Positions 7,319-13,570 of a DNA stretch of 13,570 bases are shown here, in pieces. Origin of the DNA: CBDTYW01 sp965364735. GTDB lineage: Bacteria; Actinomycetota; Nitriliruptoria; Nitriliruptorales; Nitriliruptoraceae. The stretch covers positions 1 to 13,570 of the forward strand of contig CBDTYW010000082.1 in NCBI GenBank assembly GCA_965364735.1. Reading direction: 5' to 3'. A program made the position numbers and the translations under genes. Numbering within the stretch: position 1 is the stretch's first letter; each line of letters starts with the position of its first letter. The notes under the pieces were generated by a model that was given only the letters and a program-made list of their open reading frames with translations, made no database searches and was not told the DNA's origin.

Positions 7319-7813
7319 TCAGGCGCCGTCGACGAAGTTCCTCGCCTGGAGCACGAACCGGATGGTCCCCGAGTCGGTGGGAAGGGTTGCCCACCCCCTC
7401 GAGCCCACCTCGATGCCGACGATCGTGGCGGTCCGCATGGCGACGCTGCCGCCGGTCAGCTGAGCGACCAGGGCTCCCCACGTGGGCTCGTGTCCCACGA
7501 TCATCTGCCGCTCAACGGTGTCGTCGGCCTGAGATGCGACGCGCAGCGCGCGGTCAACCGTCGTGGCGTACAGCGCCTCGTCGATCGCGGTCCGCGTGGG
7601 CCACGCGCCCCCGGCGATCGCGCCCTCCAGGGTGGTCCTGGCCCGGACGGCCGACGAGCTGACCGCCAGGTCGGGAACCTCGCCCATCTTCGCGAGCAGC
7701 TCCCCCATCGCCGCGGCCGAGCGAACGCCACGCGGGTTGAGCGGCCGATCATGGTCGAGGGTGGCTGCGTCCCAGTCCGACTTGGCATGGCGCATGACGA
7801 GCAGCAACGGCAT
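7319..7813 (-). CDS. SixA-type histidine phosphatase
   Basis: This is a short histidine-phosphatase-superfamily protein (164 aa, close to E. coli SixA). The catalytic signature is MRHAKSDW with phospho-accepting His9 and Arg8; LNPRG and SSAVRART (with Arg57 and Arg59) supply phosphate-binding positions; the second catalytic His is in VGHEPTW (His108). E. coli SixA removes phosphate from a phosphohistidine protein; the actinobacterial target is unknown. The frame allows ATG 7819 or ATG 7813. I prefer 7813 because GGGAG (7824-7820) is six bases before it, whereas it abuts 7819 directly. The gene is divergent from the RimK operon; the two share a spacer of about 140 bases. Confidence 0.9.
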   Translation of the reverse strand: MPLLLVMRHAKSDWDAATLDHDRPLNPRGVRSAAAMGELLAKMGEVPDLAVSSSAVRARTTLEGAIAGGAWPTRTAIDEALYATTVDRALRVASQADDTVERQMIVGHEPTWGALVAQLTGGSVAMRTATIVGIEVGSRGWATLPTDSGTIRFVLQARNFVDGA

Positions 7814-7819
7814 CAACAT

Positions 7820-7824
7820 CTCCC
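7820..7824 (-). promoter_or_regulatory. Ribosome binding site deciding the SixA-type start
   Basis: GGGAG on the minus strand is directly followed by ATG 7819 and lies six bases before ATG 7813. The spacing supports initiation at 7813 and a protein two residues shorter than the longest frame. Confidence 0.55.
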
Positions 7825-7955
7825 GTGGACGGCAGCGGTGGGGCGTCGTCGACGCGAACCCTAGATGCCCAGCGCGACGATCGCGTGCGGCCCTGCACTA
7901 CGTTGCGATCCGACGCCGTTCGGCGACCGCCATCTTCCCGTCGGAGCGATCTCGC

Positions 7956-8549
7956 TTGGCACGTGCCCGCCCCCTTGACGTCATCGGCTGGCGGGAGCTG
8001 CTGACGCTCCCCGACCTCTGCCCGACCCCGATGAAGGTCAAGATCGACACCGGCGCGCGGACGAGCGCGCTGCATGCGTTCGCCCTCCAGGTCATCGACC
8101 GCGACGGGATCCCGACCGCCACCTTCGAGATCCACCCACGCCAGCGCTCGAAGGCCGACGCGATCCGTGTCGAGGTGCCGATCCACGAGATGCGTGACGT
8201 GCGGTCCTCCAACGGCCACGTCGAACGACGTCCCGTCATCCGCACGCGTGCCATGATCGGCGAGATCGAGTGGCCCATCGACATCACGCTCACCTCGCGT
8301 GACCAGATGGGGTTCCGGATGCTGCTCGGGCGGGCAGCACTGAGGAGGCGGTTCCTGGTCAACCCGGGCCGCTCGCACGTGCAGTCGCTGCGGCCCGGCG
8401 CGGTTGCCAAGCCCGCCAAGAAGACCGCCACGAAGAAGACCACGACCAAGAAGACGACCGCCACGAAGAAGAGGGCGGCCACGAAGCCATCGGCCACGAA
8501 GCCATCGGCCACGAAGCCGGCGGCCACGAAGAACGGACCAACCACGTGA
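7956..8549 (+). CDS. RimB-like ATP-dependent zinc protease family protein with lysine-rich tail
   Basis: Residues about 8-148 match the PF05618 family (called ATP-dependent zinc protease, retropepsin-like fold; includes Pseudomonas RimB): IGWRELLTLPDLCP, then VKIDTGARTSALHA with probable catalytic Asp31, RRPVIRTRAMIGE, and RMLLGRAALRRRFLVNPGRS near the end. From about residue 152 an extra tail of some 45 residues follows, with 13 Lys, one Arg and no acidic residue, in AKKT/ATKP repeats; the family normally ends before this. No ATG gives a sensible start: in-frame ATGs lie upstream inside the divergent SixA-type gene. I choose TTG 7956, with GGAG nine bases upstream, giving 197 aa; start confidence is moderate. 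Its TGA overlaps the GTG of the RimK-type gene (GTGA), so the two are translationally coupled. RimB is reported to act on the RimK/S6 modification system, which fits this neighbourhood. Confidence 0.85.
   Translation: MARARPLDVIGWRELLTLPDLCPTPMKVKIDTGARTSALHAFALQVIDRDGIPTATFEIHPRQRSKADAIRVEVPIHEMRDVRSSNGHVERRPVIRTRAMIGEIEWPIDITLTSRDQMGFRMLLGRAALRRRFLVNPGRSHVQSLRPGAVAKPAKKTATKKTTTKKTTATKKRAATKPSATKPSATKPAATKNGPTT
8476..8531 (+). repeat. 15-bp tandem repeat encoding ATK[PN] units in the protease tail
   Basis: CGGCCACGAAG recurs at 8476, 8491, 8506 and 8521, exactly 15 bp apart, and the 15-bp unit between 8491 and 8506 is perfect. It encodes a five-residue repeat (xxATK). A looser AAG-rich repeat (ACCAAGAAG / ACGAAGAAG) precedes it from about 8418. 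Such a tract can vary in copy number without breaking the frame. Confidence 0.8.
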
Positions 8550-9754
8550 AGCTCGCGATCCTCTCCCGCTCGCCCAACTCCTACAGCACTCGCCGGATCC
8601 GGCAGGCCGCTGCGGAGCGCGGTCACGACGTCAGGGTGCTCAACACCCTCCGCTTCGCGATCGACCTGTCCGACGGCACGCCGGACCTGATGTACCGCGG
8701 GAAGTCCATCTCCCACTATGACGCCATCATCCCGCGCATCGGGGCGTCGATCACGTTCTACGGCCTCGCCGTGGTCCGCCAGTTCGAGCAGATGGACGTC
8801 TACACGCCGAGCTCCGCGGCGGGCATCGCGAACTCGCGCGACAAGCTGCGCGCCATCCAGACGCTGAGCCGGCACGACATCCGCATGCCTGGGACGATGT
8901 TCGTCCGCGACCGGGCTGACGTGCTCCCGGCCATCAACGAGGTCGGTGGGGCGCCGGTCGTGATCAAGCTGCTCGAAGGCACGCAGGGAATCGGCGTGAT
9001 CCTCGCGCCCGACACCAAGGTCGCCGAGGCCGTCGTCGAGACGCTGCAGTCCACGCGCCAGAACGTGCTGATCCAGCGCTTCGTCAAGGAGAGCCGTGGC
9101 CGCGACATCCGCGCCTTCGTCATCGGAGACCGCGTCGTCGCCGCCATGCGTCGCACCGCTCAGGGCGATGAGTTCCGCTCGAACGTCCACCGCGGTGGCC
9201 AGACCGAGGCGATCACGCTCGACCCGGAGTACGAGCGCACCGCGGTCCGCGCCGCCCAGATCATGGGTCTGCGGGTTGCCGGCGTCGACATGCTCGAGAG
9301 CGACGACGGCCCGTCGGTCATGGAGGTCAACTCGTCCCCCGGCCTCGAGGGCATCGAGACCTCGACGGGCCTCGACATCGCTGGCGCCATCATCGACTAC
9401 GTCGCCACGCAGGTTGCCTTCCCGGACCTCGACGTCCGGCAACGGCTCACCGTCAGCTCCGGCTACGGCGTCGCGGAGATCCACGTCGGCGAGACCGCGA
9501 CGATCCGAGGCCAGACGATCTCGGAATCGGGGCTGCGCGACAAGGACATCTCGGTCCTGACGCTCACCCGCGGCACGAGCGTCATCCCGAACCCCCGCGG
9601 CAGCCGGGTGCTCGAGACCGACGACAAGCTGCTCTGCTTCGGCAAGCTCGAGTCCATGCGTGACCTCGTGCCCGCGCGCCGCCAGAAGCGAGCCCGCCAG
9701 AAGCTCCGACCGCTCCCGGCCGACGCCGGTGAGATGCACAACGAGCACAGCTGA
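8546..9754 (+). CDS. rimK: RimK-type ATP-grasp amino-acid ligase with C-terminal TrkA-C (RCK_C) domain
   Basis: The first ~295 residues are a RimK-family ATP-grasp ligase, which in E. coli adds glutamates to the C-terminus of ribosomal protein S6. Visible parts: MKLAILSRSPNSYSTRRI, DAIIPRIGASITFYG, NSRDKLRAIQTLSRHDIRMP, the ATP-binding VVIKLLEGTQGIGV (Lys141), RGRDIRAFVIGDRVVAAMRR, RSNVHRGG, and the metal-binding MEVNSSPGLEGIE (Glu260, Asn262). Residues about 302-370 form an extra domain like TrkA-C/RCK_C: VGETATIRGQTISESGLRDKDI, then TRGTSVIPNPRGSRVLETDD and LLCFGKL. E. coli RimK (~300 aa) lacks this. The start is GTG 8546, overlapping the upstream TGA by four bases, with no strong ribosome site, so coupling is likely. 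The stop shares one base with the next ATG. Substrate (S6 or another protein) is not shown by the sequence. Confidence 0.92.
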   Translation: MKLAILSRSPNSYSTRRIRQAAAERGHDVRVLNTLRFAIDLSDGTPDLMYRGKSISHYDAIIPRIGASITFYGLAVVRQFEQMDVYTPSSAAGIANSRDKLRAIQTLSRHDIRMPGTMFVRDRADVLPAINEVGGAPVVIKLLEGTQGIGVILAPDTKVAEAVVETLQSTRQNVLIQRFVKESRGRDIRAFVIGDRVVAAMRRTAQGDEFRSNVHRGGQTEAITLDPEYERTAVRAAQIMGLRVAGVDMLESDDGPSVMEVNSSPGLEGIETSTGLDIAGAIIDYVATQVAFPDLDVRQRLTVSSGYGVAEIHVGETATIRGQTISESGLRDKDISVLTLTRGTSVIPNPRGSRVLETDDKLLCFGKLESMRDLVPARRQKRARQKLRPLPADAGEMHNEHS

Positions 9755-10716
9755 TGGCCAAGCGGACCAAGCGCGCACCGCTCGTCATCGCCGGCAACGT
9801 CGTCGAGGCGGGCACGAAGGCTCAGCTCGAGATCCCGATCGCCCGGCTCATGGCAGGGACACCCGTGTCCCTGCCGGTCGTGGCGTTCCATGGCCGCCAG
9901 CCCGGCGTCACCGCCTGGATCTCGGCCGCCATCCACGGCGACGAGATCGGCGGCGTGGACTCGATCCGGCGGGTCCTCGACGTCTTGACCCCCGCCAAGG
10001 TCAACGGCTCGATCATCATCCTCCCGGTCGTGAACGTCCACGGCTTCAACACCGGCAGCCGATACCTGCCCGACCGCCGGGACCTGAACCGTTCCTTTCC
10101 CGGCGCGTCGAAGGGCTCGCTCGCGTCACGTGTGGCGAAGCTCGTGATGGACGAGGTCGTCGCGCAGTGCACCGTCGGCGTCGACCTCCACACCGGCTCC
10201 GGCAACCGAACGAACCTCCCGCAGGTCCGGGGCGACCTCGACGACCCCGAGGTCCTCCGGCTGGCACAGGCCTTCGGGGCGCCAGTCAGCCTGCACGCGA
10301 AGATCCGTGACGGCTCGCTCCGGCAGGCGGCCCGCGACGAAGGTGCGCGGGTGCTGCTGTTCGAAGGCGGCGAGAACGATCGCTTCGACGAGGATGCGAT
10401 CCAGGTCGCCACGGACGGCGTGCTGCGCGTCCTCCAGGCCTGCGACATCATCTCCGAGGCTCCCGCACGGTCCGTCCTGACACGTACGTCGCGTCAGTCC
10501 TCGTGGATGCGCGCGAGCCAGAGCGGCATCTGCCGCCTGGAGGTCGCTCTCGGTGAAGAGGTCACCAAGGGCAGCGTGCTCGCCATCATCCGCGACCCGT
10601 TCGGCAAGCGGCTCGCGAGCGTGAAGTCCCGGATCCACGGCGTCGTGATCGGCCACTCCCAGCGTCCGCTCGTGAACCGTGGCGACGCCATCGTCCACCT
10701 GGCTGCCGTCGACTGA
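9754..10716 (+). CDS. Succinylglutamate desuccinylase/aspartoacylase-family zinc hydrolase
   Basis: The 320-aa product belongs to PF04952 (AstE/AspA, M14-like zinc fold). The zinc ligands are in IHGDE (His61, Glu64) and DLHTGS (His146); RDLNRSFPG (with Arg113) is the substrate-binding signature, and LLFEGGE (Glu204) fits the catalytic Glu. The C-terminal part (SGICRLEVALGEEVTKGS to HGVVIGHSQRPLVNRGD) is a small beta domain common in this family. Characterised members cleave succinylglutamate, aspartoacyl or similar amide bonds. ATG 9754 overlaps the RimK-type stop as TGATG, so expression is coupled. No arginine-succinyltransferase pathway genes are present, so succinylglutamate is an unlikely substrate. 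Removal of amino acids added by the adjacent ligase, or recycling of tagged peptides, is a reasonable inference. Confidence 0.9.
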   Translation: MAKRTKRAPLVIAGNVVEAGTKAQLEIPIARLMAGTPVSLPVVAFHGRQPGVTAWISAAIHGDEIGGVDSIRRVLDVLTPAKVNGSIIILPVVNVHGFNTGSRYLPDRRDLNRSFPGASKGSLASRVAKLVMDEVVAQCTVGVDLHTGSGNRTNLPQVRGDLDDPEVLRLAQAFGAPVSLHAKIRDGSLRQAARDEGARVLLFEGGENDRFDEDAIQVATDGVLRVLQACDIISEAPARSVLTRTSRQSSWMRASQSGICRLEVALGEEVTKGSVLAIIRDPFGKRLASVKSRIHGVVIGHSQRPLVNRGDAIVHLAAVD

Positions 10717-10784
10717 CGGTCAGCTCGGCGCCGCGACCGCTCGGCAGCCTGTCCCCTGCTCGGCCTCTGGGAGACCGCGCACCT

Positions 10785-11477
10785 TCAGACGTCGGGGAGC
10801 TGGGCGACCGCGACCTGACCGTGCTCCGCGACGTCGTAGCCGACCTGGCAGAAGCCGTGGTTGCAGTAGCCGCCCGGGTTCTTGGCGAGGTACTGCTGGT
10901 GGTCCTCTTCGGCGAGGTAGTACTGACCGTCGCCGGCCTCATCGAGCATGACGATCTCCGTCGAGATCTCGCCGTACCCGCCGGCGGTGAGCGCCTGCTG
11001 GTACCGGGAGGCGGAGTCGATGGCCTGCGCGAGCTGCTCGGGCGAGGTCGGGTAGATCCCTGAGCGGTACTGGGTGCCCACGTCGTTGCCCTGCCGGTTC
11101 GGCGTCGTCGGGTCGTGGTTCTCCCAGAAGATCTTCAGCAGCGCCTCGTAGGAGGTGACGGTCGGGTCGAAGACGACGAGGACGGCCTCGGTGCTGCCGG
11201 TGCGGCCGGTCGTGGTCTCGCGGTACGTCGGGTTGGGGGTGAAGCCCGCCGCGTAGCCGACGGAGGTCGACCACACGCCCTCATGGCGCCAGTACAGGCG
11301 CTCGGAGCCCCAGAAGCAGCCCATCGCGAACACTGCGACCTCGAACCCGTCCGGCCAGGGTCCCGTCATCGGCGTCTCGAGGACGACGTGCTGGGATGGC
11401 GCATCGATCGGCTCGTCACGACCGGGGAGGGCGTCCTCGCGGTCGATCATCGTGGCAGGCTTGCGTCCGAACATCAT
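10785..11477 (-). CDS. msrA: Peptide methionine sulfoxide reductase MsrA
   Basis: MsrA reduces methionine-S-sulfoxide in proteins using thioredoxin. The 230-aa product has the catalytic motif GCFWG (Cys54) after VAVFAM, the family blocks VGYAAGFTPNPTY, VFDPTVTSYEALLKIFWENHDPTTPNRQGNDVG is represented in order, then QYRSGIY, and the C-terminal NPGGYCNHGFC with likely resolving cysteines. Its length is close to E. coli MsrA (~212 aa). Two adjacent ATGs (11477, 11474) occur; AAGGAG (11490-11485) lies seven bases before 11477, which I choose over the longer frame from 11507. There is no signal peptide, so the enzyme is cytoplasmic. It lies 63 bases downstream of cobO on the same strand, possibly one transcript, and converges with the aspartoacylase-family gene across 68 bases that hold no clear terminator. 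Confidence 0.95.
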   Translation of the reverse strand: MMFGRKPATMIDREDALPGRDEPIDAPSQHVVLETPMTGPWPDGFEVAVFAMGCFWGSERLYWRHEGVWSTSVGYAAGFTPNPTYRETTTGRTGSTEAVLVVFDPTVTSYEALLKIFWENHDPTTPNRQGNDVGTQYRSGIYPTSPEQLAQAIDSASRYQQALTAGGYGEISTEIVMLDEAGDGQYYLAEEDHQQYLAKNPGGYCNHGFCQVGYDVAEHGQVAVAQLPDV

Positions 11478-11540
11478 GGCTGGGCTCCTTGGTTGCGAGG
11501 GTGCCACTCGTGGTTCGGAGACGCGAACGCTGTTGAGCGG

Positions 11541-12137
11541 TCAGAAGTCGAAGCCCCGGCGCGCCATGATGCCGGCGTCGTAGGCATGCTTGACCTTGCG
11601 CATCTCCGTCACGGTGTCGGCCACGTCGACCAGCGCGTCGGGGGCGTCGCGCCCGGTGGCGATCACGTAGACGTTGCGTGGACGGTTGCGGATCGTTGCC
11701 GCGACCTCCTCGGTCGGGAACCAGCCCCAGTTCATGGGGTAGGTGATCTCGTCGAGCATGACGACGTCGTGCTCACCGGCCTCGATGATCGACTTGGCAT
11801 GCGCCCACGCGGCCTGCGCGATGGCCTCGGACTTCTCGAGGTTCTCAGAGTCCCAGGAGAACCCGTCCCCCATGGTCCACCAGTCCCAGCCGAGGGCGCG
11901 CCCGACGTCCTCCTCGCCGACCTTCCAGTCCTCGGACTTCAGGAACTGCACGACGCAGACCTTCCAGCCTCGGGCATGGGCGCGCATGAGCGTGCCGAGC
12001 GCGGCCGTCGTCTTGCCCTTGCCGTCCCCGGTGTTGACGAGGACGAGCGAGCTCGCGTGCTCCCCGTCCGGCCGGATGGGCGACTCCGTCGGCACGACGT
12101 CAGGTGACCCGGGGCCCACGGTGCTGGCGTCGGTCAT
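11541..12137 (-). CDS. cobO: Cob(I)yrinic acid a,c-diamide adenosyltransferase
   Basis: This P-loop enzyme transfers the adenosyl group of ATP to cobalt(I) corrinoids, in coenzyme B12 synthesis or salvage. The 198-aa product has Walker A TGDGKGKTT (36-44), the CVVQFLKS strand (61-68), WTMGDGFSW, a Walker B-like VVMLDE (Asp129, Glu130) followed by ITYPMNWG, TGRDAP (161-166), and the family C-terminus HAYDAGIMARRGFDF. ATG 12137 is chosen because GAGGAG (12150-12145) lies seven bases upstream; the longer frame from 12236 adds unlikely residues. The first ~27 residues are a variable, probably flexible extension. No other cobalamin gene or B12 riboswitch is visible in the window, so whether it serves de novo synthesis or salvage cannot be told. 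Confidence 0.95.
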   Translation of the reverse strand: MTDASTVGPGSPDVVPTESPIRPDGEHASSLVLVNTGDGKGKTTAALGTLMRAHARGWKVCVVQFLKSEDWKVGEEDVGRALGWDWWTMGDGFSWDSENLEKSEAIAQAAWAHAKSIIEAGEHDVVMLDEITYPMNWGWFPTEEVAATIRNRPRNVYVIATGRDAPDALVDVADTVTEMRKVKHAYDAGIMARRGFDF

Positions 12138-12455
12138 CAGACAACTCCTCGAGACGTTCGTGGGCCCAACGGAACCACACGGATGGTCGACCGTTGGGAT
12201 CTGTGCGTTCGACCGGCCACAACCGGGCCGATACACAACCTACTCATGTGTCGCCAGTGTGGGACACTCGTCCCACGCCCCGGTTCGATACCCCACCTAT
12301 CGTTGAGTACGCATCGAAGCACGGACACCCGCGCGTCCTCGACGGACCTGCAACTGTGCGCAGATCGGTCACCTCACGCCCCGTCGGGAGGAAGTCGGTC
12401 GCCACGTCACGAACAACACCCCTCAACACGCGAGGTGTGTGCGCCGACAGCCTAG
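12138..12455. other. Divergent 318-bp intergenic region between cobO and the M15-type gene
   Basis: I see no convincing gene here. It holds the cobO ribosome site, a perfect inverted repeat at 12259-12276, and a weaker ACACA-N9-TGTGT pair at about 12233-12251. A B12 riboswitch was sought on the cobO side: the conserved GCCACTG box and flanking helices were not found. No promoter pair is strong enough to call. Short open frames in it (for example one starting MCRQCGTLV at 12246) have poor third-position GC and no support. Confidence 0.5.
12259..12276. promoter_or_regulatory. Perfect inverted repeat in the cobO / M15 divergent spacer
   Basis: GTGGGAC (12259-12265), ACTC, GTCCCAC (12270-12276) is a 7+7 repeat with a four-base centre. 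It lies 122 bases upstream of the cobO start and 180 bases upstream of the M15-type start, so it could be an operator for either or an RNA hairpin in a leader. No cognate factor is recognised. Confidence 0.35.
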
Positions 12456-13570
12456 ATGTCCCCCTCTTCTTGCCCCGACGCCGAATCGACTGCCGACTCC
12501 GTGCGCCTGCCCAGCCCAAAACGCGCCCCACGACTCGCCCGCGCCACCGCCGCGTTCGGGTTCGTCGCCGTGTTCGCGAACTCCTGCGGGGTGGGTGTCG
12601 GGCCATTGAGCTACACCGAGGTCCCCTACGCGGCTGCCCTCACGGCACCGGTCCAGGCCGAGGTCGTCGCGACCACGACGCCGCTCGAGACCGAGGCCAC
12701 CACGGAGACGGCGGCGCCGTCAGCGCGCCCCACCGTCCCGAGCGCCGACCTGTCCTCGTCCAACGCCATCAACGGTGCAGCCCTGGATGCCTACCTCCCG
12801 GACACCGTCGAGACGACCGATCCCCGGCTGCTGCTGCGTCCGGCAGAGAACCGCGCCGGCGCTGCGGTGATCGCCGCTCAGGCGGACGACGACATCTCCT
12901 ACGTGGCCCCGGTCGGTGAGGTCTCCGCGCACTTCGTCGTCGGCGACGTCGGCCACCGGGTGAAGGTCCTCGCGGTCGACCCGTTCAACTTCCGCCCGCT
13001 GACCCCGGACGTGACGGCGCAGGCCCCTGCGGTCTGGGAACGCCTCATCGCCGGCGACGTCCTCGTGCGCCATGACATCGCCCATGAGTTCGGCCTGGAG
13101 CTCGGCGGCGTCTACCCGCTGAAGACCGACGACGGCGGCGTCGTCAACGTCAGGATCGGCGCGCTCGCGTCGAACGGGGCCCCGCCCTACGCCGACGTCA
13201 TCGTGAACTGGACGGTCGCCGACCGCCTCGGTGACTCCGATGTCGACCTGCTCCTCCTCTCCGTCAAGCCGAAGCGCTCCCTGACCCGGACGGCTCGTGA
13301 GCTGCGCTCGGAGATCGGGGCCGAGGTCGAGGTCCGCGAGGCCGCCAGCCAGCAGACCGCGCAGATGTCCGGCTCGTCGCGCAGCTTCGAAGCATTCGCC
13401 TACACCGACCTCGGTGACGGCATGATCGTCATCGACCCGGCGTGGGTCCAGCGCAACATCGTGTTGGTCGACCTCAAGGGCCTTGGTCGCACGCGGGTGC
13501 ACCGGCTGATGGCACCGCAGCTGCTCGCCGCGATCGACGAGGTCGAGGCCGCCGGGCTGCTGAGCCACTT
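12456..13570 (+). CDS. Exported protein with FtsX/MacB-like region and start of an M15 (VanY-like) peptidase domain (3' end off the window)
   Basis: The frame opens at ATG 12456, immediately after an in-frame TAG, and stays open to the right edge (371 codons). Residues about 21-45 are a basic stretch then a hydrophobic segment (RATAAFGFVAVFANSCG); Cys44 in FANSC is a non-canonical lipobox-like site, so either a lipoprotein or ordinary signal sequence is possible. A Thr/Ala/Glu-rich linker follows (~65-110). Residues about 150-310 resemble the extracellular part of FtsX/MacB-type proteins (RHDIAHEFGLELGGVYPLK, LLLLSVKPKRSLTRTARELR); this is judged by eye. From about residue 315, VIDPAWVQRNIVLVDLKGLG followed by HRLMAPQLLAAIDEVEAAGL is like the entry into M15 D,D-carboxypeptidase domains of actinobacterial proteins; its zinc ligands would lie beyond the edge. 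No good ribosome site precedes the ATG, so it may be leaderless. A cell-wall peptidase role is likely but unproven here. Confidence 0.72.
   Translation, partial: MSPSSCPDAESTADSVRLPSPKRAPRLARATAAFGFVAVFANSCGVGVGPLSYTEVPYAAALTAPVQAEVVATTTPLETEATTETAAPSARPTVPSADLSSSNAINGAALDAYLPDTVETTDPRLLLRPAENRAGAAVIAAQADDDISYVAPVGEVSAHFVVGDVGHRVKVLAVDPFNFRPLTPDVTAQAPAVWERLIAGDVLVRHDIAHEFGLELGGVYPLKTDDGGVVNVRIGALASNGAPPYADVIVNWTVADRLGDSDVDLLLLSVKPKRSLTRTARELRSEIGAEVEVREAASQQTAQMSGSSRSFEAFAYTDLGDGMIVIDPAWVQRNIVLVDLKGLGRTRVHRLMAPQLLAAIDEVEAAGLLSH

Noticed and set aside
7841..7880. A minus-strand -10-like TAGGGT before the SixA-type gene
   Set aside because: No matching -35 element at usual spacing, and such hexamers are common by chance.
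8418..8531. CRISPR-like or transposon repeat
   Set aside because: The repeats are 15 bp, in frame and without spacers; they simply encode the Lys-rich protein tail.
7898..9778. A 626-aa minus-strand open frame opposite the RimK operon
   Set aside because: It is antisense to two well-recognised genes, rich in Arg/Asp/Val repeats typical of reversed GC-rich codons, and matches no family.
12138..12455. A cobalamin riboswitch or NrdR box upstream of cobO
   Set aside because: No GCCACTG B12 box or supporting helices are seen on the minus strand. The ACACA-N9-TGTGT pair is 19 bases long and does not fit the 16-base NrdR consensus.
12246..12455. A short open frame starting MCRQCGTLV (zinc-ribbon-like opening)
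   Set aside because: Only the first residues look like a zinc ribbon; no second Cys pair follows, the codon third positions are not coding-like, and there is no ribosome site.
12720..13568. A 282-aa minus-strand open frame at the right edge
   Set aside because: The plus-strand frame from 12456 has a signal-like N-terminus and recognisable M15-type sequence; the minus frame is its shadow.

Overview
The window comes from a high-GC bacterium, almost certainly an actinobacterium (Actinomycetota). The supports are the strong G/C preference at third codon positions, a Ddn-type deazaflavin (F420)-dependent oxidoreductase, cell-wall-binding repeat 2 (CWB2) domains on a secreted-type protease, and an orphan homodimeric AceE-type E1 enzyme. 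The lineage below phylum is inference; the CWB2 protease and M15-type protein would suit deep-branching groups such as Nitriliruptoria/Euzebyales or Acidimicrobiia.

Layout. (1) 1-1024, minus: an exported, C-terminally membrane-anchored protein of unknown function, cut by the left edge. (2) 1247-3568, minus: a 773-aa thiamine-diphosphate E1 enzyme of the AceE/MdeB type, followed by a hairpin. (3) about 3750-6394, plus: a metzincin metalloprotease carrying Ig-like and CWB2 domains. It is split by a one-base frameshift in a run of five G and appears to lack its signal-peptide end. (4) 6402-7813, minus: a Ddn-type oxidoreductase, a DUF1499 protein and a SixA-type histidine phosphatase. (5) 7956-10716, plus: a three-gene, translationally coupled operon encoding a RimB-like aspartic/zinc protease with a lysine-rich tail, a RimK-type ATP-grasp ligase fused to a TrkA-C (RCK_C) domain, and a succinylglutamate desuccinylase/aspartoacylase-family zinc enzyme. 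(6) 10785-12137, minus: msrA and cobO, probably co-transcribed. (7) 12456 to the right edge, plus: an exported protein with an FtsX/MacB-like extracellular region and the start of an M15-type (VanY-like) peptidase domain.

The most distinctive unit is the 7956-10716 operon. A ligase that adds amino acids to a target, a peptidase and an acyl/aminoacyl hydrolase are made as one coupled unit, which suggests a reversible amino-acid tagging system. The RCK_C domain on the ligase could be a small-ligand sensor and the basic tail on the protease a nucleic-acid or ribosome anchor; both roles are inference. The rest is largely housekeeping (MsrA, CobO, SixA, E1) and cell-surface functions. No tRNA, rRNA, CRISPR array, IS element or riboswitch was recognised.
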